From GCA-2715645 sp042095375 (lineage in GTDB: Bacteria; Bacteroidota; Bacteroidia; Cytophagales; MED-G16): 13,350 nt of DNA. A program made the translations under genes and the position numbers. The notes under the pieces were generated by a model, which was not told where the DNA came from, ran no database searches, and was given only the letters and a program-made list of their open reading frames with translations. Where the stretch lies: the NCBI GenBank assembly GCA_042095375.1, contig JBELBJ010000035.1, positions 1 to 13,350 on the forward strand, given 5' to 3'. Of this stretch, positions 1 through 7,494 are shown piece after piece. Each line of letters starts with the position of its first letter. Position 1 is the stretch's first letter.

Positions 1-41
1 ATCGAATTTTGTCTATTCATAAATCATGAATTATAAAATTG

Positions 42-409
42 TGGAGTCGGCGGGATTCGAACCCGCGTCCAGCTATGGAAATAATATTCCGTCTACATGC
101 TTAGATAATTTTTAATTTTCGAATTAGAGCAGGAAAATATCAACCAACATCTAACCTTATCTACTAGATTTCCTAAAAAGATTCGTAGAATCATCTAAAT
201 AGTAGATCTTTTTATGACATCATAAAAATTAGTCAAAGATCGTAAACTAATAATGATGTGACTATTCAAGTTCTTAGAACTTAAACTGCCATAGCGTATT
301 CGTGTGTACGTTCGCCGTTTAAAAAAAATAGTATTTGATTTCGGATGTTTACTACATCACCCGACATGCAAAAATAAAATTTGTCATACTGTCAATTCCA
401 GACGACCCC
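42..409 (-). ncRNA. ssrA: transfer-messenger RNA (tmRNA), one-piece
   Basis: tmRNA rescues stalled ribosomes: it acts as an alanine tRNA, then as a short mRNA that adds a degradation tag. Read on the minus strand, the 5' end GGGGTCGTCTGGAATTGACA is the conserved tmRNA start. The 3' end holds a T arm (GCGGG, loop TTCGAAT, CCCGC). The 5' GGGGUCG pairs with CGACUCC near the 3' end to make a 7-bp acceptor stem with one G-U pair, followed by discriminator A at 42. The next bases read CAA, so CCA is apparently not encoded and must be added enzymatically. Length without CCA is 368 nt. The gene is divergent from dnaX and has its own promoter. The pseudoknot regions were not folded, so only the tRNA-like domain and the tag reading frame are checked. 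Confidence 0.96.
281..316 (-). other. tmRNA tag reading frame (proteolysis tag plus stop)
   Basis: On the minus strand, after AAAC, the frame starting with resume codon GGC reads GERTHEYAMAV and then TAA. The resume codon for Gly followed by Glu is usual for Bacteroidota tags, of which GENNYALAA is the familiar form. The tag here is longer (11 encoded residues), has Arg-Thr-His in place of the Asn residues, and ends Ala-Met-Ala-Val rather than Ala-Leu-Ala-Ala. The frame is set by the match of the GGC-GAA start, and by the TAC-GCT codons (Tyr-Ala) that also occur in the common tag. Confidence 0.88.
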
Positions 410-435
410 AAAAAAACAAAGAACAAAATTTAGCT

Positions 436-464
436 CAAAGATAAAATATTATTTAATTTACAAC
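436..464 (-). promoter_or_regulatory. promoter for ssrA, Bacteroidota type
   Basis: The minus strand carries GTTG (461-464), 17 bases, and TATCTTTG (436-443), which fits the Bacteroidota -33/-7 pattern TTG/TAnnTTTG, although the spacer is shorter than the usual 19-21. The -7 box ends about 26 bases before the mature 5' end of tmRNA, so a short leader removed by RNase P is implied. The -33 element overlaps the dnaX start codon region. Confidence 0.55.
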
Positions 465-465
465 T

Positions 466-2265
466 ATGGATAACTATGTTGTTTCTGCAAGAAAATATAG
501 ACCAACTAACTTTGATGATGTTATTGGTCAGGACCACGTAACCACTACTCTAAAAAATGCCATTCAAAATAAAAAAGTTGCTCAATCATTACTTTTTTGT
601 GGCCCAAGAGGAGTAGGAAAAACAACCTGTGCAAGAATTGTTGCTAAGATGGTAAATAATCTTGAATGGGATGATCCATTAAAAAATAATAATGACCTAA
701 ATATTTTTGAACTAGATGCGGCATCAAATAACTCAGTTGATGACATTAGAAATTTAATTGAACAAGTTCGTTATGCACCTCAATCTGGAAAATTTAAAGT
801 TTATATTATTGATGAAGTACATATGCTTTCAAACGCTGCGTTCAATGCTTTTTTAAAAACTCTTGAAGAACCTCCTTCTTATGCTATTTTTATTCTTGCA
901 ACAACAGAAAAAAATAAAGTTATTCCAACAATTCTGTCTAGATGCCAAATTCATGATTTTAATAGAATTGAAATTGATGATATTAAAAATAGACTTAAAA
1001 AAATTTCTGAACTAGAGGGAATATCAACAGAAGATGATGCTTTGCATATAATTGCACAAAAATCTGATGGGGCTTTAAGAGACGCATTATCTATTTTAGA
1101 TCTGATGATATCCTATGCCACGAAAAAAAAAATAACATATGATGATGTGATCAAAAATCTTAATATTTTAGATTATGATTATTTTTTTAAGATTACTGAT
1201 TTTATCTTAAAAAATGATTCTTCTTCCTGTTTTTTAATCTTAGATGAAATTTTGAAGTTAGGATTTGAAAGCAAAAATTTTATTACCGGTTTAGCTGAAC
1301 ATTTTAGAAATTTACTATTATGTAAAGATGAAAGTGTATCAAAATTAATTGAAGTTTCTGATGGAATTCAGTCAAAGTACAGTACTCAATCCCAAAAAAT
1401 TTCTAATGAAATTACTTTCAATGCCTTAGATATTCTTAATTCATTCGATATAAATTATAACTTATCCAGCAACAAAAGACTTCATGCTGAAATAGTAATT
1501 GCAAAACTTTGTAGGTTAAAAAAAACCCCCCAAGTAGTATCTAAAGATATTCCAAAAAAAAAAATTAAAAAAAAACCTGAGGATATTGAGAGTAAAATAG
1601 AAGACACTAAAAAAGCTGAGAATATCAAAAAAGAGAAAGAAGATACTCTTAAAAGTAGTGAGAGTACTAAAAAAGATAGCGATAGTGATGAAAATGATCA
1701 AAAAGATAGTCTTAAGATTAATGAGAGTATTATAAATGAACAATCCGATTCTATTAAAAAAAATGAAACTTTAGTTAATAAATCCATTCAAAAAAAAACT
1801 ATTATTAAGAATACACCAGATTTAAATTCCATTTTAAATGGAGAATCAAAAAATGAAGTTACAAAAGATGAAGAAGCAAAAATTAATTCTAATAAGAATC
1901 AAAAAATAGAAGAATTTGATGAAAAAAGTTTAAAAAGTTTTATTAAAGAATATATAAAATTAAAAAATATATCTAATTCAAAATTATCTGTTCTAAATAA
2001 AGAGTTTTTAATAGATAATAATAAAATCAATATTAAACTTGGAAGCGATCTTGAAAATGAAATATTTGAAGATCTAAAAAATGATTTATTATTAAAAATT
2101 AAAGAAAATTTTAAAAATCAAGAAATAGAGTTCAAAATATCAATTGATAAAAAGGAAAAATCAAAAAAACTTTATACTGGAAAAGAAAAATTTGAATTTC
2201 TAATGAAAAATAATAAAGAAATAAAAAATCTAAAGAATCAATTTAATCTAGATTATGAATTTTAA
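466..2265 (+). CDS. dnaX: DNA polymerase III subunit gamma/tau
   Basis: Clamp-loader ATPase subunit of the replicase (599 aa). The start fits the family: the N-terminus VSARKYRPTNFDDVIGQ is the usual DnaX opening. AAA+ motifs in order: Walker A GPRGVGKTT (46-54), Walker B YIIDEVH (113-119), sensor 1 ILATTE (143-148), arginine finger SRC (158-160), sensor 2 GALRDA (202-207). The collar domain runs to about 360. A Lys/Ser/Asp/Glu-rich linker follows (about 360-485), then a C-terminal domain ending in the Bacteroidota-like KEKFEFLMKNN...LKNQFNLDY. Two oddities stand out. The zinc-binding Cys4 insert normally between Walker A and ELDAASNNS is absent; residues 64-79 hold no Cys. Long A tracts sit at codons 363-372, where a gamma form would end. 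The stop codon overlaps that of the convergent gene. No convincing plus-strand promoter was found in 410-465. Confidence 0.97.
   Translation: MDNYVVSARKYRPTNFDDVIGQDHVTTTLKNAIQNKKVAQSLLFCGPRGVGKTTCARIVAKMVNNLEWDDPLKNNNDLNIFELDAASNNSVDDIRNLIEQVRYAPQSGKFKVYIIDEVHMLSNAAFNAFLKTLEEPPSYAIFILATTEKNKVIPTILSRCQIHDFNRIEIDDIKNRLKKISELEGISTEDDALHIIAQKSDGALRDALSILDLMISYATKKKITYDDVIKNLNILDYDYFFKITDFILKNDSSSCFLILDEILKLGFESKNFITGLAEHFRNLLLCKDESVSKLIEVSDGIQSKYSTQSQKISNEITFNALDILNSFDINYNLSSNKRLHAEIVIAKLCRLKKTPQVVSKDIPKKKIKKKPEDIESKIEDTKKAENIKKEKEDTLKSSESTKKDSDSDENDQKDSLKINESIINEQSDSIKKNETLVNKSIQKKTIIKNTPDLNSILNGESKNEVTKDEEAKINSNKNQKIEEFDEKSLKSFIKEYIKLKNISNSKLSVLNKEFLIDNNKINIKLGSDLENEIFEDLKNDLLLKIKENFKNQEIEFKISIDKKEKSKKLYTGKEKFEFLMKNNKEIKNLKNQFNLDYEF
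1554..1575 (+). other. candidate slippage/frameshift site for gamma production in dnaX
   Basis: Eleven A (1554-1564), TT, then nine A (1567-1575) encode KKKIKKK just after the collar domain. In the -1 frame (or after one extra A in the mRNA) the message reads AAT TAA, stopping at 1566-1568 with a 367-residue product. In the +1 frame (one A lost) it stops at TAG 1598-1600 with 377 residues. Both products would keep the ATPase and collar domains and lose the tau-specific part. A-tract slippage making gamma is known for Thermus dnaX, and -1 frameshifting for E. coli dnaX. Its use here is inference. Confidence 0.55.
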
Positions 2266-3701
2266 ATTTCCCATCCATTTCTATAATCTCTAGTTACATA
2301 TTTATTTGCATCTTCATAGTTAGTGATTTTCATCGCCTCACCATCCCATAATAACTTCTTTCTCCCTGGATATGAATTTCCAATTCCATTCTTTTTTTCC
2401 ATATAGCTTCTAATTGCAATATTTCCCATAAGAACGGTTTCTGTCATAGGACCAGAATAATCAAATGATGATGTTAAAGCTTTGTGCTCAGAACTATTAA
2501 ATCCTGCCTTGCACGCATCAATCCATGTTGAATGATGTCCATATTCGTTTGTTTGATTAGATGTATCAAACTCAACTACTTCCTCCCCTTTCCTATATAA
2601 TTTTGGTGTAAATCCATAAACACCTGTAGTGATTATTCCTTTTGACCCTATCATCATAACTCCATTTGAACTATCAGGAGTTCCTAAGGAATCGTTTGCA
2701 GGAATTAAGTCTGGATGTGGAGGTCTAATTCCACCATCTAACCATCTCATCTTAAGAGGAATTTTATTTTTGTCAGTAGCAGCGAAATCTAAAGTCACAG
2801 AAGAAGAAGGAGGACATCCTTCCGGAATATATTCTGGAGTCCACATTTTAATAAATACTTGGCCAGCACTACATTCAACTGCTTTAGGATAGTGTAAACC
2901 TAATACCCTAAATGGAACATCAATCAAATGACATCCCATATCTCCTAAAGCTCCAGTTCCGTAAGCCCACCATCCTCTCCAATTGAATGGATGATAAGCA
3001 TCTGTATATTCTATTTTTGGAGCTGGACCTAACCATAAATCCCAATTCAATCCTTCAGGTACTTGTGCTCCACTTGATTTAGGAACAGGTATTCCTTGAG
3101 GCCATACGGGTCTATTTGTCCAAACAAAAACTTCATCTACTTCACCAATTAAACCTTTATTAAACCATTCTTGAGCTTTTGTCATTCCAGTATTAGAAGC
3201 TCCTTGATTTCCCATTTGTGAAACAATTTTATTTTCTCTAGCCTTTTCTGTTAACATTCTTGCTTCTCTTATATTATGAGTTAAAGGTTTTTGTACATAG
3301 ACATGAATACCTAAATCCATTGCGGCAAGGGTTTGAATTGCGTGTACGTGATCTGGTGAAGAAATTGTAACGGCATCTATATTTTTTTCTTTATCAAACA
3401 TTTCTCTGAAATCTTGATAGAATTTTGCTTTCGGAAATCTTTCTCTAGACTTTTGACTTATTTTACCCATATCAACATCACATAATGCCACAACATTTTC
3501 TTTTCCTTCATCTGAAGCATACCATAAATCAGAGGTTCCTTTACCTCCTACCCCAATTCCTGCAATATTTAATCTATCACTTGGAGGTAAATATTCTTTT
3601 CCCCCTAAGACAAATCTGGGAACAATAAAAAAACTACCTGCCGATAAGGCGCTTTTTTTAATAAAATCTCTTCTTGGATTTGATTTTTTTATTTTTTTCA
3701 T
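2262..3701 (-). CDS. Tat-exported Gfo/Idh/MocA family oxidoreductase
   Basis: NAD(P)-dependent dehydrogenase family acting on sugars or polyols (479 aa). The N-terminus has a twin-arginine signal: NPRRDFIKK (8-16), then a weakly hydrophobic stretch to about 34, so the folded, cofactor-loaded enzyme is probably sent across the inner membrane. The Rossmann motif GIGVGGKG lies at 48-55. The usual Glu-Lys-Pro is QKP (137-139). The substrate-domain motif GALGDMGCHLIDVPF (250-264) carries the expected Asp254, His258 and Asp261. The length is typical of the long Tat-type members found in Bacteroidota and Planctomycetes. It is divergent from an MFS importer and a second oxidoreductase, which suggests one catabolic unit. 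Its stop overlaps that of dnaX. The substrate cannot be told; glycoside 3-oxidation is one possibility known for relatives. Confidence 0.9.
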   Translation of the reverse strand: MKKIKKSNPRRDFIKKSALSAGSFFIVPRFVLGGKEYLPPSDRLNIAGIGVGGKGTSDLWYASDEGKENVVALCDVDMGKISQKSRERFPKAKFYQDFREMFDKEKNIDAVTISSPDHVHAIQTLAAMDLGIHVYVQKPLTHNIREARMLTEKARENKIVSQMGNQGASNTGMTKAQEWFNKGLIGEVDEVFVWTNRPVWPQGIPVPKSSGAQVPEGLNWDLWLGPAPKIEYTDAYHPFNWRGWWAYGTGALGDMGCHLIDVPFRVLGLHYPKAVECSAGQVFIKMWTPEYIPEGCPPSSSVTLDFAATDKNKIPLKMRWLDGGIRPPHPDLIPANDSLGTPDSSNGVMMIGSKGIITTGVYGFTPKLYRKGEEVVEFDTSNQTNEYGHHSTWIDACKAGFNSSEHKALTSSFDYSGPMTETVLMGNIAIRSYMEKKNGIGNSYPGRKKLLWDGEAMKITNYEDANKYVTRDYRNGWEI

Positions 3702-3809
3702 AATTTATATCAATTGAAAATATTTATAAGAAATCTAATTTTTTTTAATATATCATAATTTAAATATTTTTTTTTTAACTTAACATTATTAGTAAATAAA
3801 TCCATTACA

Positions 3810-5012
3810 GTGAATAACATTAAATTATCAATAATGATGTTTCTCCAATATTTTATTTGGGGAGCATGGTATGTTACTGCTGCGACATATATGTCAAAAA
3901 TATTGAACTCTTCTGGTGCTGAAATTGGGAATACCTATAGTGCGTTTGCTTTTGCAGCAATAATTTCACCTTTTTTTGTTGGAGCTATTGCAGATAGATA
4001 CTTTTCTGCACAAAAAGCAATGGGAGCATTACATTTAATTGGAGGATTACTTTTAATATATGCAACTCAAGTTTCTTCATCATTTCTTTTTTTACTAACC
4101 GTACTATTTTATTCATTAATGTATATGCCCACAGTTGCACTTTCAAATAATATTGTTTTTGCTAATGTCAGTGATGCGGGAAAAGTTTTTCCAATAATAA
4201 GATTTTTTGGAACTTTTGGATGGATCATTGCAGGTTTAGTGATTGGTTCAAATATAATATTAGGACAAAAATTTGGATTGGAATTAGAAGCTAGCAATAG
4301 TACACTACCTTATACATTTTATATAGCATCTGGAGCTTCTATATTACTTGGAATGTTTTCTTTTACTCTACCAGATGTACCTCCTAAAGGAAAATCAGAT
4401 AGTTCAAGTTTTGGTCTAGAGGCACTTGTACTTCTAAAGGATAAGTCATATTTAATTTTCTTTATATCAGCTGTTTTAATATGTATTCCTTTATCGTTCT
4501 ATTATTCATTTGCAAATGTTTTTCTTAATGATATAGGAATGGAAGGAGCGGCTGGAAAAATGATTCTTGGACAAGTATCGGAAGCTATTTTCATTTTATC
4601 TATTCCATTACTTTATTATAGGTTAGGAGTAAAAAATATTCTTATTATAGGAATAGCTGCATGGGGGTTGAGATTTGTATTCTTTGCAAATGGTGATATG
4701 AGTGATGATTACTATTGGATGCTGATGGCAGGAATTGTTCTTCATGGAATTTGTTATGATTTTTTCTTTGTCACTGGATATATGTATACAGAAAATAAAG
4801 CCGGAGAAAAAATTAAAAATGCAGCTCAAGGATTATTTACTGTTGCAACCTATGGAATTGGAATGACTATAGGTTCATGGTTTTCTGGAATAATTACTGA
4901 TAGTTATACTATAGAGGGTATAAAAAATTGGGCAGAAATATGGATGATTCCTGCTTATATTTCAGTTGCTGTTTTACTATTTTTAATGATATTTTTTAAA
5001 GAAAAAAAATAA
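3810..5012 (+). CDS. MFS transporter, nucleoside:H+ symporter (NHS) family
   Basis: Inner-membrane importer of 400 aa, about 12 hydrophobic segments by eye. The N-terminus IKLSIMMFLQYFIWGAWYVT is the typical opening of the NHS/NupG-like branch of MFS, and GAIADRYFSAQK (about 58-69) is the MFS loop 2-3 motif. GTG at 3810 is chosen because the family keeps the IKLSIMMFLQ segment; the first ATG (3834) would cut into it, and no other good start lies upstream in frame. NHS proteins are named for nucleoside uptake, but in Bacteroidota they commonly neighbour Gfo/Idh/MocA enzymes, so a sugar, ketosugar or polyol is equally likely here. The next gene follows after 7 bases, so the two are almost certainly cotranscribed. 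Confidence 0.88.
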   Translation: MNNIKLSIMMFLQYFIWGAWYVTAATYMSKILNSSGAEIGNTYSAFAFAAIISPFFVGAIADRYFSAQKAMGALHLIGGLLLIYATQVSSSFLFLLTVLFYSLMYMPTVALSNNIVFANVSDAGKVFPIIRFFGTFGWIIAGLVIGSNIILGQKFGLELEASNSTLPYTFYIASGASILLGMFSFTLPDVPPKGKSDSSSFGLEALVLLKDKSYLIFFISAVLICIPLSFYYSFANVFLNDIGMEGAAGKMILGQVSEAIFILSIPLLYYRLGVKNILIIGIAAWGLRFVFFANGDMSDDYYWMLMAGIVLHGICYDFFFVTGYMYTENKAGEKIKNAAQGLFTVATYGIGMTIGSWFSGIITDSYTIEGIKNWAEIWMIPAYISVAVLLFLMIFFKEKK

Positions 5013-5019
5013 AAAAATT

Positions 5020-6213
5020 ATGCAAAAAATTTCAATGTTAGGATCAGGTTTTATAGGTAGATTTTATACAGATTCATTGCATGGCTATAGAAATAAAGAT
5101 CGAGTTATTTCAATTTATTCTCGAAGAGAAGAAAGCGCAAAAAAATTTGCTAAAGATTATAAAGTACCGCACTGGACTACGAACATGGAAGAATCTATTT
5201 CCCATAAGGATGTAGATGTAGTATGTATATCTTTACCAAATAATTTACACGAAGAAGCTGTTCATTTATGCTGTAAACACAAAAAGTCTGTTATTTGTAC
5301 CAAACCCTTAGGAAGAAATGCTGACGAAGCTAAAAGAATGGTTGAAGCTGTTGAGAAAGCAGGGATTTTTGCTGGATATCTTGAAGATCTTTGCTATACA
5401 CCAAAGTTTTTAAAAGGTTTAGAAAGTGTAAAATCAGGAAGCTTAGGAAAAATAATTTGGGCAAAATCAAGAGAAACTCACCCTGGACCTCATAGCGAAT
5501 GGTTTTGGGATAAAGAATTAGCTGGTGGAGGCTGTATCCTAGATTTAGGTTGTCACTGTATTGAAATAGCTAGAAGTTATATAGGTAAAGATATTAAACC
5601 AATAGAAGTTATGTGCTGGGGAGATACTCAAGTAAAACCAATTGATGCAGAAGATCATGCAATTGGTTTAGTTAAATACGAAAATGGTGCCATTGGGCAA
5701 TTTGAAGTTAGTTGGACATTTAGAGGTGGAATGGATTTAAGAGATGAAGTTATGGGGACTGAAGGAACAATTTGGGTAAATTCATTTCTTAGAACTGGTT
5801 TTGAAATGTTTACAACAGGTAAAGGAAGTGATTATGTTGCAGAAAAAGCAGAATCTGATTCTGGTTGGCTATTCCCAGTTGGCGATGAATTAAATGAACT
5901 TGGATATAACCATATGTTTGCTGATATGTTTGACAGTCTTGAGGAAAATAAATCTCCCAGAGAAACATTTTATGATGGATATGTAGTAAACGCAATTATA
6001 GATGCATCATATAAATCTATTAAGAGTAAAAAATGGGAACCAATAAAACTAGATATATGGAGAGGTAAAGAAGGTGTAGAAAAAATAAATACTCTTCAAG
6101 ATTATGATGAAAATTATTATTTAGTAAAAGAAGAAACAACTCATTATGGAGACAGAAAACTACTATTAAAAAGTAAAAAAGACGGAAAAATAATTGAGAA
6201 GATTATCAAATAA
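5020..6213 (+). CDS. cytoplasmic Gfo/Idh/MocA family oxidoreductase
   Basis: NAD(P)-dependent dehydrogenase of the same superfamily as the 2262-3701 product, but without a signal peptide (397 aa; starts MQKISMLGSGFIG). The Rossmann glycine motif GSGFIG is at 8-13. The Glu-Lys-Pro position reads TKP (94-96), keeping the Lys and Pro. The active-site motif GGGCILDLGCHCIEI (169-183) carries Asp175 and His179. The C-terminus has about 60 charged residues beyond the usual fold, rich in Lys. It is translated 7 bases after the transporter, so it probably handles the imported substrate, either oxidising it or reducing a keto-sugar made outside. The product is not a close paralogue of the Tat enzyme: only the fold motifs are shared. 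Substrate and cofactor preference are unknown. Confidence 0.9.
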   Translation: MQKISMLGSGFIGRFYTDSLHGYRNKDRVISIYSRREESAKKFAKDYKVPHWTTNMEESISHKDVDVVCISLPNNLHEEAVHLCCKHKKSVICTKPLGRNADEAKRMVEAVEKAGIFAGYLEDLCYTPKFLKGLESVKSGSLGKIIWAKSRETHPGPHSEWFWDKELAGGGCILDLGCHCIEIARSYIGKDIKPIEVMCWGDTQVKPIDAEDHAIGLVKYENGAIGQFEVSWTFRGGMDLRDEVMGTEGTIWVNSFLRTGFEMFTTGKGSDYVAEKAESDSGWLFPVGDELNELGYNHMFADMFDSLEENKSPRETFYDGYVVNAIIDASYKSIKSKKWEPIKLDIWRGKEGVEKINTLQDYDENYYLVKEETTHYGDRKLLLKSKKDGKIIEKIIK

Positions 6214-6219
6214 TTTTTT

Positions 6220-7494
6220 TTAAAACCATATACTATTTCTCAAAATAATTTTTTTATTTGAAGGCAGCTGATTGTTTTGTATGTTATTTAATTTCTTAAG
6301 GTTAGTAAGTCGAATTCCAAATTTTTGTGATACATTCCAAAGTGAATCATCTTCACTAGGATAATATGTAAAAACTCTCCCTCTTTTTCTTTTTCTTTTT
6401 AGATAATAAATATTTCCAGTTAATATTTTTTGTTTATCATCCATGTCATTATATTTTTTTAAATTTTCAATAGAAATATCATAAATTCTTGAAATACTAT
6501 TAAAGGAATCTAATGAATCGGCAATTATAGCTGGAAGACCATTTAAATAAACTACTGCTAAATTAGCAATTGATATTATGTTTTTATCAAAATCTGATTC
6601 TGTTTCATTGTATGAAACAATATTTTTTGAAGTAGTATTGATCTTAACATCTTGAAAAGCTAAAATATTTTTTTGATCAAGTGGAACAATAATAGTATAA
6701 TTCTTATCACTAGGAATCTGTTTTGATTTTAACCATTTATTGTAAGAAAGTAATCTATCATAATTAATATCAAATTCATCTGAAATATTTTTTATTGACC
6801 TATTATTAAAGCTTGAATATTCTTTAAGAACCATACTCTGAGAATGGTTATGATTTAATTCATCTTGAAAAGCTACCTTATGAGCAATAAATTTTTTAAT
6901 ATACCAATGAGTATTTTTATCTATTTTTATCCTTTTTGATCCAAACATTTTTTCATCTACTATCGAGCGAGCACCTGTCAAACCTGTCATATAAGACAAA
7001 AGAGAATAAATCCAATTATCAAAATAAAAATTATTTTCTTTCAAATATGAGCAAGCTGCACGAGTTGAAGAGATAATATTTAATCTTTCATCTACATACT
7101 TATTTATTTTAAGACCATGTGACTTTGCAGTTTCTGATTTAAACTGCCAAAACCCTACTGCATTAGAACTAGACTCAGCATCAGAAATTAATGAACTTTC
7201 TTGAATAGAAAGGTATTTGAAATCATCAGGAATATTTTCTTCTTTTAAGATTTTTTCAATTATTGGAAAATAAATTGATACCCTATCAAGTATAAGCAAT
7301 AAATATTTCCTATTTAAATGCAATGCATCAACCTCATTTTGAATTTCTTTTCTTGTATCATCATTTATTTCAATTTTCATATTATCAAGAACGAATGATG
7401 ATGGTACTTTTGGGGTATTATAATCTTTACTCTGAGAGTTTAAATTCTTAACGAGGAGAAATAAAATAAAAAATAAAAAAATATACTTCTTCAT
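6220..7494 (-). CDS. mltD: MltD-like lytic murein transglycosylase with LysM repeats
   Basis: Cleaves the MurNAc-GlcNAc bond of peptidoglycan to leave 1,6-anhydro ends; expected in the periplasm or at the outer membrane. Signal peptide at about 1-20 (KKYIFLFFILFLLVKNLNSQ). The SLT domain spans about 70-215: YLSIQESSL (94-102) contains the catalytic Glu99, then SNAVGFWQFKSETAKSHGL (110-128), DERLN and the STRAACSYLK segment (133-152). The usual AYNAG motif is replaced by SYMTGLTGA (167-175). About three LysM-like repeats follow, the last and clearest at about 376-420 (DDSLWNVSQKFGIRLTNLKKLN). No lipobox Cys is seen. Start codon overlaps the O-methyltransferase stop as ATGA, so translation is likely coupled. 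It ends 6 bases from the convergent oxidoreductase. Confidence 0.87.
   Translation of the reverse strand: MKKYIFLFFILFLLVKNLNSQSKDYNTPKVPSSFVLDNMKIEINDDTRKEIQNEVDALHLNRKYLLLILDRVSIYFPIIEKILKEENIPDDFKYLSIQESSLISDAESSSNAVGFWQFKSETAKSHGLKINKYVDERLNIISSTRAACSYLKENNFYFDNWIYSLLSYMTGLTGARSIVDEKMFGSKRIKIDKNTHWYIKKFIAHKVAFQDELNHNHSQSMVLKEYSSFNNRSIKNISDEFDINYDRLLSYNKWLKSKQIPSDKNYTIIVPLDQKNILAFQDVKINTTSKNIVSYNETESDFDKNIISIANLAVVYLNGLPAIIADSLDSFNSISRIYDISIENLKKYNDMDDKQKILTGNIYYLKRKRKRGRVFTYYPSEDDSLWNVSQKFGIRLTNLKKLNNIQNNQLPSNKKIILRNSIWF

Noticed and set aside
15..31. Hairpin ATTCAT/ATGAAT just past the ssrA 3' end, as its terminator
   Set aside because: Six mostly A-T pairs and no following T run on the minus strand.
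1516..1743. Minus-strand open frame inside dnaX, rich in Phe, Ile and Leu, looking like a membrane protein
   Set aside because: It is the antisense reading of the Lys-rich linker; AAA/GAA codons read as TTT/TTC. No family features.
2629..2892. Plus-strand 87-codon frame inside the Tat oxidoreductase gene
   Set aside because: Antisense shadow of a well-supported gene; no recognisable protein features.
6205..6222. T-run after the cytoplasmic oxidoreductase as an intrinsic terminator
   Set aside because: No GC-containing stem precedes the T run, and the region overlaps both gene ends.
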